Source of the DNA: Seiridium cupressi
Taxonomy: Eukaryota; Ascomycota; Sordariomycetes; Amphisphaeriales; Sporocadaceae
Assembly: GCA_036674765.1 (NCBI GenBank)
Contig: JARVKI010000001.1
Coordinates: 372,001-436,000 of the forward strand
Reading direction: 5' to 3'
DNA: 64,000 nt
The notes under the pieces: generated by a model
Seen by the model: only the letters and a program-made list of their open reading frames with translations
Databases searched by the model: none
Told to the model about the DNA's origin: nothing
Translations under genes and position numbers: made by a program
Shown here: positions 1 to 12,200 of the stretch, in pieces
How positions within the stretch are numbered: position 1 is the stretch's first letter
How the letters are laid out: every line of letters begins with the position of its first letter

Positions 1-156
1 AACTACAGTATCCTCTCTGGTAGCTGTGTGCGCGACGAAGATTTGGTATCGATCTTGATTCCAAATAGCCCTACGTTGTACGCAGTGTAACGAAGACAAT
101 CCATTCTCACCCTTGCTTTGATTGCAATACCCTAACGCCTGTTGAAAATTCCAAAC

Positions 157-1787
157 TCAGCTGATAGTAGTAATGGGGCTGTCAAGCGGCTGCTCCTTCT
201 GCTCCTTCCCTTTCATCATGAAGGACCAATGTTCCCAAGGATCCTCAGCCAGCTCATATAGCTCATACGAGTCCTCATCCTTGGCACCCCTAGCAATGAA
301 GCCATGCTGGATCGCAAGTCTGGCATACTTGATTGCTTCCCATGGTCTGCCGACAGCATTGTACTCGATCGCTGCATAGGTATATGCCTCGTACATTCTC
401 GAGTACAGACGCTCTTGCTGGTAGAGCGAGATCAGTGTTTCGGCCATCTCGGGCGTGGCAAATGAATCTTTGGAATAGTCCGCGAAATGGCGCTGTAGGT
501 CGAGGATCTGGGCAATTCGAGCATCTGAGGCTTTGACGAGACGGTCATCTTGTGTGCACTGGGTACAAGCGCAAGGGAAATGCCATGTATGGTCGAGGCG
601 CTCGACTCTTTCATCTCGAGGGAGCAACATACTTGTGATCAAATTAGATTTGGCAGAGCTTATGTACAACGCGTTGGAGCGTGGAGATAGCTTACTCGAC
701 GTATGTAATCGTGATTTCTTCACCGGCCAGAATTGGCCGTGTAGCAAAGACGTTTTGCGTAAATGTTTCGGAATCCCAGTAGTAATGAGCATTGGGTCGG
801 CAGTCATGGTTCATTCGAGAAACTAAAGGTCCCCAAATTATCAGCTTTGAATCCGATCTAAACAGTGTAGCCAAAATGCTTATGCTCACCTTCAGGGAAT
901 ACAGTAAAGAAGTTTACTCCTTGCTCGTCCTTCGGCCGGTCCAGAATTTCAATGTCAGAGATATCGAACGCGTTAGTGAGGATGATCTTGTAAACTCGTT
1001 CCTCATAGCTCTCGGCTGCGTCATGAGTGGAGAGATTCAAGAAGATTCGTTGGTGATGCTTCGGTAGGTAACTAATTCCCTGTGCCTGCATCCGGCGGAC
1101 GTGTTCGAGAGCGACGTGATCCCATATACTGAAGTCGGTCATGATAGCTGCTGAAACACTCATGATGTGTTCGCCAGTCTGCAGATTTCTGCTGGCGACC
1201 AATCCCATACCCTTGTTCGGAACTTCCTCGACGTGCCATTTGTCGCTCTCTGGTGCGTTGAAATCCTTGACCGTCTTATACAAATCCTTCTGTGTGAAAG
1301 CTGGGCTTTTCGCAATTTTCAGTGCTTCGGAGGGCGTGGTTAGAATTGTAACACCTCGGCCGCCAGCGAAAGTGTGGTCGGAATAGATGCAAAACTCCTC
1401 AGTCCTATTATAGCCTTCGATACAGGTAGTAGCAACTGGCCACAAGTCTTGCGCTTGCAGTTTCACACTCTTGGCCTTCGTATCATTCGCTTTGGCTGGC
1501 GGTGGCGGTATTGGGTCTGAGATCTTTTCTTCCTCCACGACTGGTTTCGCTACAGGCTTCTCGACAGGCGGAGTGAATGGAGTCGCTACCGGACGTATTA
1601 CCTCCTCGTGCTTTGGCTCTGCGACGCTCACTTTATCTGGCACTGACGGGCTCAATTCGCAGAATGGATTTTCGAAGTTTCCTAGGAAGTTCTCCCAGTG
1701 ACATCGGCCATAGTCAACCATATATCCCAGAGAGTTCTTCCCCACCGCGGCCACGGCGAACATGGAAATGACTTGTTGTGGCTTCAT
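157..1787 (-). CDS. SET-domain protein (SMYD/SET5-like), three exons
   Basis: Probable protein lysine methyltransferase, 499 aa, read as complement(157..631, 696..822, 890..1787). The two introns of 64 and 67 bp have good GT-AG borders and restore the SET core exactly: the exon 1/2 junction gives SRMNHDCRPN and the exon 2/3 junction gives ITITYVD. The SET domain begins near residue 187 (KGMGLVASRNLQTGEH) and a post-SET-like CACTQC follows near residue 360. The C-terminal 130 residues are helical and TPR-like. The open frame reaches position 1820, but the first ATG is at 1787. This start gives a weakly hydrophobic, secretory-like N-terminus (MKPQQVISMFAVAAVG) followed by a Cys-containing segment. 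That layout fits a fungal family of SET proteins with an extra N-terminal region. The substrate is unknown and the exact start is uncertain. Confidence 0.82.
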
Positions 1788-2603
1788 TGTTGCGAATTTT
1801 TCAGAAAGTCTCCAAAACAACTGGAGCGACCCCGTGTGGAGGGGACACGGGTGTGAACAGGTATATCAAGCTTCATGTGAAATTATCTCAATGCTGGCTA
1901 GAACGAGCTTGGCAATTCCAGCCATGGTTCGGTATAGCTTGACTTTCCCTTTACGACGTCCATGCAGGCCTCTTCACACATCCAGCTTCGCTAATATGGC
2001 AGTTGATGGTGTGTCTCAAAAAGGCAGTTGGTCATGAAATGCAGGCCTGTCAATGGTGTTTTAGTGGGGCCATGGCTGTTCGAACAGGGGTAACCTAGCT
2101 CATTACCGAGTCGGGCAACTTTACATAGAAAGGAGATGGTAGCCTCTTGAGAATGGGTGTAGAGACCTCGAAAAAGACACGTGGAAATGATGTAGTCAGA
2201 ATAAAAACTGAATGATATAATTAAATTTCAGATGCCATCATTCAAGCATTGATCTCAACCAAACCAAGCTGCTTGAGGACTGCTCTACGTGCCCGTTTGA
2301 AGCTGCAATGTAAATTGTAAGGAACCCGCAGAGCCACAGTAGGAAATCGATTGCTTCAAGTACGTACAAGAGCACCACTGCTTGGCGACGCTGACTAGCG
2401 CTCAGGGAATACTTTCATTCATTTTTAATAGCAATACGAACTTCCATACACACAAAAGAGGCAAGGACATTTATAGCCTGGCCTTGGGTGGTGTATTGAG
2501 CCTTGTACCCTGTTTGGACGACTGGGCAGCCGCCACTGTGTCAAATTCTATCTCCGAGTTAACTACTATGTGCTACTGGAACACAGTATTGCAAAACCAG
2601 TTT
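1788..2603. other. Intergenic region between SET gene and polyol dehydrogenase
   Basis: This is upstream of the SET gene and downstream of the zinc ADH, both on the minus strand. No complete gene was seen. Two short minus-strand open segments (2368..2394 and 2242..2302), separated by a GT-AG intron-like gap, read in one frame to a stop. They could be a distal exon pair of the ADH or of an unrecognised gene. Confidence 0.5.
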
Positions 2604-3910
2604 TTACATACCAACCATCACTTTTAGAACGAGGTTGCCTTTGCCATCTTTTACTTGCCCTGCCATCTTGAATGCCTCGGGAATTTCGTCAAAACCACTG
2701 TACCGCTGGGTGATCAGCTTACCAACGTCTGGTAGCGCAGCATTCTTGCTGGCCAGCAGATTGATAACGTCTGGATAGTTGTTCGCATATCTGAAGACAC
2801 CGACAAGGTCGACCTCACGCAGCGCTGCGGCTGAAATTGGAAGTGTCTGGATTGGGGTGCCCATGCCGATGATCATGACTTTGCCGCCTGCTTGCGTCGA
2901 CTACAGTTATCATTAGTAAGCATATCCTTATTTGAACCCAGACTTTCAACCTACGTATATTGCGGTCTGCATGCACGACTCTACGCCGGTACATTCAAAG
3001 GTGACTGTGACCTCACCGATAGCCTCGCCCTTGACTTGGGTTGCTGTTATCTTCTCCGCCAGATCCTTCGCGTACGTCAGCTTGTCTTCGATTGTCTGCG
3101 GTCTCGCCATTGGAACCACAACTGCAGCGTCCGCGAAACCATTTTGCACGGCGAAGTTTACGCGATCCTCTTGAATATCGGCGATGATTACTGACTTTGC
3201 CCCTGACACCTTTGCAGCTGCTGCACAGAGCAGACCAACTGCACCGGCACCGAGGATCAGCACTGTCGAGCCAGGCTTTATGTTCGCTCGATCTCGTGCA
3301 TGGAACGCTACGGAAAGCGGTTCGACAAGCGCACCGTATTCTAAGGAGACGGTTTCGGGTAGCCTGGTGCAGGTCATTAGCCCTGAGCTGGCAGCATGAT
3401 GTATCTGATGAGATTGATCCCTTACTTGTGTACCCATTTTGCCGGATGGTTGATTTTGTCTTGCAATGTGCCTTGGAAATGGGGGAATGCTTTCGCTGAG
3501 CTACGGAACCTCATACCCTTACAGATATTGTATCTGCCCTCCTTGCACAAGTCGCACTGCTCACATGGCAGGCCGACCTCAAGAGCAACATGATCGCCGA
3601 CTTTCAGTGAACTCACTTCCGAACCCACTGCTGTGATAACTCCGGCGGACTCGTGGCCTAGCGCCATGGGTTCTTTGACAAGAATGTCACCATTTCGATA
3701 GTGATTGAAGTAGTGCAGATCGGAACCGCAGAGACCGGTAGCCTTGATTTCGACTTGGACTTCGGATGGCTCTGGAGAAGGCAGATCTCGCGACTCCTGC
3801 ATATTTTATGAGCGCGTGAACGTCTCGAGGTATGCCGTTGTGGTGTAACTTACTACTCGTAGATCTTTTACGCCGTGAAGGACGGAGGCTCTGATTTCAC
3901 CACCGCACAT
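2604..3910 (-). CDS. NAD-dependent zinc alcohol dehydrogenase, sorbitol/xylitol dehydrogenase type
   Basis: Medium-chain dehydrogenase of 377 aa, read as complement(2604..2900, 2955..3363, 3426..3796, 3854..3910). Its three introns (54, 62 and 57 bp) each restore family-typical sequence, for example KWVHKLPETVS across the middle junction. The first exon is tiny, encoding 19 residues from MCGGEIRASVLHG. Visible motifs are the catalytic zinc Cys in GLCGSDLHYF and the GHE motif, four structural-zinc cysteines in LPCEQCDLCKEGRYNIC, the Rossmann loop GAGAVGLLCAAAAK, and an acidic residue in IIADIQEDR that favours NAD over NADP. The family oxidises polyols such as sorbitol, xylitol or L-arabinitol to ketoses in the cytosol, but the exact polyol cannot be read from sequence. 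The divergent neighbour is an SDR with a related kind of substrate. Confidence 0.9.
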
Positions 3911-5235
3911 TGTGAGAGATGTTTTCCTCTGAGGTTTGAGCAAGAGTAATTGCCAGTGGGCTCTGACTGATATTGTAGGAAACGCAGGTCACAATCAGGT
4001 AGTGATCAATTGAGGGCGTCCTGGGAGGCAATTGGGTATCACGAGAATTTGGGAATGGAGCATGGAGAGAAAGGAGTTTGAATTACGGCTACGAGCGGAC
4101 AAAAGCTCAATTTCCTCCTAAATGTTTCTACCTACCCTTCTCGTATGTTCGGCGATTTGGACTGCTCCGATATCGAAGCTAAAGACCGGTCTTTGGGCAT
4201 ATGACGATGCTGAACCTATGGCTGAGGAGCTCCTCCATCTGCGGGCGGGTGGAGTTCATAGCCCACCGGCGGTTGGGGGCTTGGTGGTGAATTCGGCCAA
4301 AAACGACTTTTCTGGCGAATTACCCCAATTTCTCCGATTCCACCCCACGCTCGGCGGGCTGGAAATGGTAACGAGCAAATTGTTTTCTCAGCTGCTAAGT
4401 AAACATAATATGGGATGGCGTTCTGGTAACCATACAACGTATTGATGGCAATGCTATATTGAGCCACGGAGAGAAGTGCTCATGAGCCGTCCATTCTACT
4501 TACAATCTGAGAAATTACAACGTTGTCTCACCTCTATCAACCACCCGGCTCCCCTTCCTCACCTGTCTAGAACTAGTATTTCTTTGCTAGCCATTGGATA
4601 TAGTTCGAGAAGCTCTGTCCTACGACCGCGATACAATAGTATATGAAGCCTCGAAAGCCTGTCCCAGCGCCTGACGCATTTCCTAAATCACAAACTTGCT
4701 TGTATCTGTTATACACTTGGTTTGTATCAAGACGCGACTCGCGCTCAAGAGTGTGTATCTCAGCTGGGGAATTTCGGGCCAATTCTGGCGCATCTCGGCA
4801 AAAATTGCCTGATATGACGAGCCTATACTAATCGCGGGGGAGGGGTCGCGGGGTAGTATCACCACCCGGTTCCCTAGGCCGTTGATCTTGTGGAACAACG
4901 AGCTTCTGGATGAGCGAATTCGAATTACGATTTAGGGACTTAAACTCCGTCTGAGTGGTCAATGGCGCCGAAACTTCAGAGGCAATGCTCAGTTGGTATT
5001 TCGTACAGGAAGCTCCTAGACTAGAGCGGAGCTCCTTCGGATGAAGTCCGCCATGCAACCATCCCTAATGCCGGATCCAGTCCACTTGCGTCGTGGAGCG
5101 TAACTTTTTTCCCTGACCTGTTTTGCGAGCGTGGGAGAACTTAGACCTGTATACTATTGAATGTCTTCCTCGATGTTCTGCGAGATCATACCGTCACTTA
5201 GGTCACACTAACTCTCGTTCTTCTTACACTCCAGT
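3911..5235. other. Divergent intergenic region, ADH/SDR
   Basis: 1.3 kb separates the start codons of the zinc ADH (minus strand) and the SDR (plus strand). No convincing gene was seen in it; the small open frames lack family-like composition. It probably holds both promoters. Three CreA-type motifs cluster in its right half. Confidence 0.5.
4764..4853 (+). promoter_or_regulatory. Cluster of three CreA-type (SYGGRG) motifs
   Basis: CTGGGG lies at 4764-4769 and GCGGGG at 4834-4839 and 4848-4853, 380-470 bp upstream of the SDR start. CreA mediates carbon catabolite repression in filamentous ascomycetes and often acts through paired sites. The motif is short and occurs often by chance, so the call is tentative. 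Confidence 0.3.
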
Positions 5236-6152
5236 ATGGCCAGCTTATTCTCACTTGAGGGCGAGACAGCGCTCGTCACGGGCGGCACCCGTGGTATCGG
5301 CGCAGCCGTTGCAATCGCACTCGCCGAGGCTGGGGCTGATATTCTCCTGGTTCAGGTATGTCCATTTCCCCAGAATCTCACGCGGAAGCCCTGCAGTAGA
5401 TTAATGCCGTTTAACAGAGAAACACAAACGTGACAGATACGCAAAAAACAATCGAGGCATTGGGGCGTAAGGTCAGTGTCTACACAGCGGACCTGAGCTC
5501 GCCTGAAGAGGTCAGGAACGTGGTGCCCCATGTCTTAGCCGATGGACACAAGATTAGAATATTGGTCAATTGTGCGGGCATTCAAATCAGACATGCTTGC
5601 GAAGTGTTCCCTGACGACGACTTCAACAAGGTACGAGCTTAGGCTCGCTCTCCTCATTTACGGTACTCGATAGTCTCTCACGTGGAAGATGCTAACCGCC
5701 CCCAGGTCATACAAGTGAACCTCAACTCAGTTTTCTCCCTTTGCCGCGACGTGGGCGCCCACATGCTATCCCTCGAACCCTCACCCGTGACCGGTCGCCG
5801 CGGAAGCATAATAAACTTCGCTTCTCTCCTCACCTTCCAGGGCGGCTTGAATGTGCCTGCCTACTCGGCATCCAAGGGTGCTGTGGGTCAGCTGGCGAAG
5901 AGCATGGCGAATCAGTGGTCCGACAAGGGCATCACGGTCAACTGCATTGCGCCCGGATACATTGAAACAGAGATGAATACAGCACTGCTTAACGACCCCA
6001 AGCGACTCGCAAGCATCAGTGAGCGCATTCCTGCAGGCAGGTGGGGCACCCCTGACGATTTCAAGGGCACTGCGGTGTTCTTGGCGAGCAAGGCAAGCTC
6101 GTATGTTACTGGACATACGTTGGTTGTCGATGGTGGCTGGATGGGACGGTAA
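5236..6152 (+). CDS. Short-chain dehydrogenase/reductase, KduD-like
   Basis: Classical SDR of 259 aa, read as join(5236..5355, 5418..5630, 5706..6152) with introns of 62 and 75 bp. The start is an ATG giving [17 protein letters not shown]. It has the nucleotide-binding TGGTRGIG, the NAG-type motif as NCAGIQIR, the active-site YSASKG, and the C-terminal PGYIETEMN and VDGGWMGR. The nearest family type by pattern is 2-deoxy-D-gluconate 3-dehydrogenase (KduD), which interconverts keto-deoxy sugar acids with NAD(H). A general sugar or polyol SDR is equally possible. Its divergent position next to a polyol dehydrogenase supports a role in carbohydrate or uronate catabolism, but this is inference. 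Confidence 0.88.
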
Positions 6153-6431
6153 ACAGTTGGGTCAGCAAGAGATGCAGATACCTGCTGACTTAGGACGATC
6201 CAATACTCAATACTCATAAAGGCCACAGAAGTTAAAGCTGCCGCTGAATGAGAAGGATATCCACAAGTAACTAATTCGCAAAATAAAGCTCCAGTTCAAG
6301 ACATAGATGTAGCCCACTCGCCATTGTCTCGGTATTATGGTTGGATAGAGGCTCATATGCGAGCTAAAACTCCCCTAGCTCCCTGCTGGTCTTGGAGTTT
6401 ATTGCCAACACAAGCAAGTCGAAAGCAGGTA

Positions 6432-6823
6432 TTAATAATCGATGAGCTCGAAGTCTTCGCTCACGTCAGACATCTTGCGTGTGTGTCCCTGCGTCTTTCC
6501 TATCCTCGACAGGATGACTTTGCCGGTTGCCTTGCGAACTACGACACGAGGTGTATCGTACCAATGGCTCCGCTCACGGATTCTAATTAACTGTTAGCAA
6601 GTACGCAAGATTCCAATAGCAAAAATGCAGTCAGTGAGGACTTGAGGTCAACGCATGACTAGGTCATAACGTTCGTGTATGCCTCGCAAAAGGGGCCCAA
6701 GTTGGAGGGACAAAGGCACTGGAGTGAAAGTGAACATGGAAGGTGAACCTACTGTCGTTGGAATAATGCGATATTGGTCCGTATCAATAAGTTGCGGAAC
6801 TTCTTATCGGATTGAGAACCCAT
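6432..6823 (-). CDS. Small conserved-looking protein, 73 aa, two exons
   Basis: Read as complement(6432..6582, 6753..6823). Exon 1 starts MGSQSDKKFRNLLIRTN and exon 2 continues QIRERSHWYDTPRVV and ends DVSEDFELIDY. The 170 bp intron begins GTAGGT and ends ATTAG and joins in phase. Composition is strongly protein-like: basic and aromatic in the middle with an acidic tail. No signal peptide, membrane segment or known domain was seen. It was too short and too split to appear as a long open frame. Its function is unknown. A transcript would settle the intron, which is longer than most in this window. Confidence 0.6.
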
Positions 6824-7525
6824 CTTCAGAAAAAGTTGCTCCTAATGTGTGATCTACGTAGGTAGCGTCGGGTGGAAGTATGTCTAATCCGATGTTGTGG
6901 ACACTAAACACGTATATGTAATGGACGATCTAAGTATATGATAAAGCAAGGATGTTGGGGTGCCTTTTATGAGGCTGGCTTGTTGGAAAGGGGGATACAA
7001 ATAGGGCGAAGCAGGAGATACCAGTGGCGCAATCAGTTCATAGTTCACACTTCTGCTGTCCAGAGACATGTGAAATCGCTTGCGATGATAAGGCCGGATG
7101 CGGCGTTGTGGCTTGAATCATTGCGCCTGGGAAAAGCCGCCCCTAAAGATGCGTACATGGCTCGTGAGCCACCACACACGGATTCCACCGCATACCCAGC
7201 CTACCTCGAGGAATCTGGAGTTTACGGCAGCCACGCAGAATCTAGCCTGTGTGACCAGGACTTGTGACATATGCAAGTCGGCCAGGTCTTGAATGAGACA
7301 ATCACGTTACGGAAGCCCCGAGTCTATGTTCTCTATTCGGCGACCCATCCAAAGTCTTCCAGATTTATTGTAGTGCCCTAAACCTCTTCTCGGGAACCGT
7401 GGCGCAGATATAACTGCAATTTCCATGACCAATACTACAGCTTGGAACCTATCGCGCCAGTACCGGCCCAGAATTAGCAGAGCAGTCTTGCTTTACCTGT
7501 CGGATACTGGCCATGGGAGAGGACC
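6824..7525. other. Intergenic region
   Basis: About 0.7 kb between the small 73-aa gene (its upstream side) and the 3' end of GNA1. Open frames here are short and have no recognisable composition. Nothing else was seen. Confidence 0.5.
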
Positions 7526-8154
7526 TCAGTGGGCCTTACTCTTTTCTCCTTCGTGGTAGTGAGCCATTTGGAGCCCGGCTCTCCTGAATCCGCACTTGAC
7601 GTAGAAGCCTTCGTTCGCCTCGCTACAGTCGAGAATGGTCTTGTAACAGCCGGTCTTCTCAGCAATAAAGTCAAGCGCTTGGATCAGCCGCAGTCCTAGC
7701 TTCTTTCCTTGCTGATCTTTGGCGACTGCGATATCCTCGATGTGACCAACTTTGCCGAGAGCATGGATACTGTGGGAAATCGTTAGCACTCGTCCTGCGG
7801 GCGATAGACCGCCTTGCTGGGGCTTTGCAGCGCTCGAAGTGCTGTCAAGGTCGCTCTGCCTTACAATTTCTGCTCAACGACTAATGCGCCGGTACCGACA
7901 ATTACAGGCTTGCCGCTGCTGGCATCCTCAATCACTAGGACATAGTACACATCCTCTTTCTTCTTCAGGGTCTCATATTGCTCGGCGAATTGCTCTTTGC
8001 TAATGTCGCCAACGGTAGTCAGCACCCTCAGGCAATCGAGGAAGCCGGCTTCGTAATCTGACTGCTGCAGAGCTCGGACCGTGTAGCCTTGGGGAAGTTC
8101 TGACGCGACCGTAGGGCTAATGAGGTCTTTCGAGAAGAGGCCCTGTTCTGCCAT
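7526..8154 (-). CDS. GNA1: Glucosamine 6-phosphate N-acetyltransferase
   Basis: GNAT-fold acetyltransferase of 177 aa, read as complement(7526..7769, 7865..8154) with a 95 bp intron. The junction restores QKFIHALGKVGHIEDIAV, a hallmark of the Gna1 family. The acetyl-CoA pyrophosphate-binding segment is DQQGKKLGLRLI, and the C-terminal part has ILDCSEANEGFYVKCGF, matching the family's NVGFYKKFGY-type region. The enzyme acetylates glucosamine 6-phosphate in the cytosol, an essential step toward UDP-GlcNAc for chitin, GPI anchors and glycosylation. The ATG at 8154 (MAEQGLFSKDL) is preferred over an upstream in-frame ATG at 8247, because the extra 31 residues look like 5' UTR translation. Length is close to the yeast enzyme (about 160 aa). 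Confidence 0.93.
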
Positions 8155-9229
8155 CGTGGAATCGATATTCAAGGTTGGAGCGATAGTGGGGTGCGAAAAG
8201 AGGGTGTTGGACGTAAATGAAGGATTGTAACGCAGCGACTGGGGCAATTGAATCGAGAAGAGCGGCAGGGCCTAAATGGCGCTAGATATCGAGGAGACAA
8301 AGAGAGACTTGAAGTGATGATCGTGGGCAGCTTCGTGTTCCTTTTCCAGCTCCCTCGTAGATCGACTAGGTTAGACAAATACGACGCTGAAATGGACAGC
8401 TTGTTTGCTGCCCTGGGTGCCTGGCTAGACATGGCTCAGCCTCACATAGCGCTTGTTTACAGCGAGCATTGGCCGCCAAGGATCAGCTAAATCCCTGCTG
8501 CAGGCTGATGGCTGACGCGAACACAACTCAAGTGTATAGAACTGGCCGTTAACGAATGGCCCTTCAATCCTAAGCAAGTTTTTTTTTTCTTCACTCGCGC
8601 GCACCCTTGCAGCATAGATACATGTCGGAAGATAAGAGTCTGGAGTCTGACGCAATCCGGACGCTTTCTAAAATTGGGCGACCTTGCCCTGGCTTGTATC
8701 GGTTGTTAGCTGCTTCAGATGTAAGACTTGACTCCCAGTCAGCTCTCAGCACATATCCGCCCACTTCAATTCAAGTGCAGACTTGAGACACAATCGCAAT
8801 CAACCTCGGCCGGCTCAATGTCTATTAGAGCTCGAGGACGATTTTTGCTGAAGATCATGCTACTGAAGACCGACTGGTAGGGCTGAACAGCTGAAAAGAT
8901 GCATTGTTCCTGTCGGCAGTCATCATAGCCGACCCACCATCTTCAGGGGCCGGGCATTGAACATCTTAGCCGGCGGCAGAGCGCAACATGTGCCCCGCGA
9001 TCTTTCACATGCATTCAAATGACGTTGGGAACCAACCAAATCCCAATCTTTGGGAAGCAATTACCCCCGTAGTCTCGCCACCGTTACGCTCAATAAAAGG
9101 TCCCTGTCGCGTGAACCAAGACGCGTGGGAGACATGGATGAGATGGCAACCTCACCACCATGTTCTTGCGACACCGACACACTCTAGCAAACCCACAATT
9201 CAGCACAAGCTGAGTCTTTGGTATCAGCG
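8155..9229. other. Divergent intergenic region, GNA1/lipase
   Basis: 1.1 kb between the start codons of GNA1 and the class 3 lipase. It contains a poly-T run near 8580 and no coding sequence that could be supported. It presumably holds both promoters. Confidence 0.5.
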
Positions 9230-12200
9230 ATGGAAGTTGATGAACCGGAAACCAACTCTTTCCGCGCTGCCACGACAGTCGTCGCTCTAGACGCCGAAGA
9301 CCACAATGGCCAACCGCAAGCCGCCTTGTCCGCGACGCCCGGCCGGACCCTTCTTCCTGGACCGGTAGCGAGCGTTGTGAGCCTAGCAACTCGATCGACT
9401 TCCTTTGCGCTTCGTCTGGGCACTGTCATCGGCGGCTTTGGCCTTGGCGCCGCGAAGTTCACTACCCTCTCGAGTCTTGAGCTAGGCCGCGGCATCCTTG
9501 AAGGGATATTGAGCAGGGCAGGGAAAGATGTCCGCGCAAGGTCGTATTCTGAGCTAGGGAGGGACAATGCTGAAACTATACTTGAGAAAAGCTTGGAAAG
9601 TCTACACAAGACTATGATGCATATGGTCTTCTGGACTACTGCTGGTTTTCACGTCACCGAGACTACGGCATCATCGGCATCGCAGATATCACAGCTATTG
9701 CTGTCCACCTTGGATCAGTTCTTTGGCTCTACCGACTCCTCAAGGGCGATCGCTAGTATCATCACTTTAATTCGCCACGAATTTCGGAATCCAGCCACAG
9801 GGGTAAACGGCGAGAAAGTTGGCGTCGTGGACCTAGTGCTCGGCCTCTGTGGCCTCGCATACCTGCAGAATTCCTGCGCTAGGACGATACAAGAAGAGGC
9901 ACGTCGCCTTGGACACGAAGAAATCATTTGGGATATTGTTGTCCTTAATGACGGCACACGCGCAGACGTCCATGACAATAGCCTTGATGGCCGACAACGA
10001 GGGACCTATACACATCAAAACCATGGCGATCGGATCGTTGAAGCGCTGGAGCAACGTGGGTCTCACGACAGTAGCTCCGAAGATGATCTTCCTGAGGTCA
10101 ATCTGAGGAGACAGATCTTGGAATCATTGCCCAACAGCGCTAAAGTGTCCATCTCAACATGCACGACAACAACCAAGATCATAACCGTGAAAGTTCAGGG
10201 CGACGGCCATCTTCCACTCCTAGCTCCGCCTGGCGCCGACCTAATAGAGCGCGAGATAACGGTGCCTGATCGTCGCTCGTTTGAATCAGAAGAATGTCCG
10301 CCTACGTACCGACTTGTTTACCGGGTCAGTCGGGAGAGACAGCGAAATTCCATGATAGAACATCCGGAAGCCAACGATGACGCGAGTTCACGAATCGAGT
10401 TGATAGATCAAGAAGGTGACACTTATATGGATGAAAGGGGCCCGCCAGTGCCACCCAAATCGCCTAAGATGACTCAGGAGCTTGCCGCTCAAGATCGCTC
10501 GCACAAAAGTCCAAACTCAGTGGGCTCCGCCAGTTTGAATGGCCCTCTCTCTCCCAGAGATCGATCGTCGCAAATCCCTGTGCTGAAGAAGTCGCCGGAA
10601 AATGCGGCTAATCAGAAGAAAGTCAGACAGCCGTTGAATCCATCCAAGCAGCGAGAAGGCAGTGCATCCGTCCTTGCCAACAGTCGTTCCATTTCCCGAG
10701 CAACAGGTGTCTCGGATGAAATGGCGGGATCGCCGACTGAGAAGAAGGTTGGTATTAGAAACGTTCTCAAGAAGGGTTCTATGACGGGTCTTGCCGGTCT
10801 TTTAAACAAGGACTCGAATAATGAGGATATTTCAAAAAAGTCGAGAACGAATTCCAAGTCTTCGCAACGGAGCAGCAAGCCCCTACGAACAAAAGGACAA
10901 CCCGGAGTTGCCAAGGCACCTATACCAGATCGAACTTCAAGTATTGTGCCAAAGCGTGAGGCACCTCGGCCACCCCAACGCGGCAATCCGGATTACTTCT
11001 CTTCGCGAGACCTTGGAGTGCCCGATATCGACACTGAATCATTCAGGACGGGCTCACGATCCAATTTCGCACAACGGCAGAGTCGGCGGCGCAACTCCAT
11101 CGTGTCACAGACAGATACGCTCTCTGTTCACTCGGTTGAGAGCAGGCCAGGCTCTCCCACACTCTACCGGTCAAGCCACATGTCCAAATCCAAGTCAGGA
11201 AATGACATGGGCGATTTGTCTGCTCATTCTCCTTCGCGACATCATAATCGGGCAAAGTCGCAGCTTGGCATGTACTCTCCGAGTGTCTACACATTACAAA
11301 CGAGTAGTTCCCAAACTTCTCTCGTGCTATCTTCTCAACATCAAAAGAGCGCCTACAGTGATTCCGAGGCAGTTGACATGCTCCGGAACACGGGCATGGT
11401 GGGTGGCATGTTTCCTGAGTTCCATATGCTTAGGAACATCACCAGATATAGTCGATATGCTTCCGCGGCGTACGGATCGCGTTTTCTCGATCTTATGGGA
11501 ATTACCAAGGACAAGCACAACCCGAAAGCGTCAGACGACACACACCATGATGTTCGCTCGTTTGCACATCACGCCCAGTTGCCCCCGGACAGCATAATAT
11601 TGTCATCATTTGTTGACCCTCAAGGAGGATCAGACTCGACCGGATTCACGGAGACCGGCGTTCCGCTTGTCCATACTATTGCCATTGACCGCGAATCCAA
11701 GGCTATAGTTCTAGCATGCCGGGGTACTCTCGGGTTTGAAGATGTCTTGGCAGACATGATGTGTGACTACGATGACCTCGCCTGGCGTGGCAGGACATAT
11801 CAAGTCCACAAAGGCATCCATGCCTCAGCACGTAGACTTCTATATGGCGGTGATGGACGAGTTCTTTACACTCTAAAGGAAGCTCTGGAAGAGTTCCCCG
11901 ATTTCGGTTTGGTTTTATGTGGCCACTCGCTCGGGGGAGCTGTGGCTGCATTGCTTGGCGCCATGTTGGCGGAGCCCGCCACGACTAGCACTGCCTTTGT
12001 TACTTCCGCGCAGCAACACAAGAGGCTCATCGCTGACGCGAGTGCAGCTAGTGTGGCACACGAGCCTATATATTTACCCGCCGGGAGACCTATCCATGTC
12101 TTCGCGTACGGGCCTCCCGCGACCATGTCACCTGCGCTGCGCTTGGCCACACGAGGGTTGATCACGAGCATCGTTCATGGCAACGATCTCGTTCCATATC

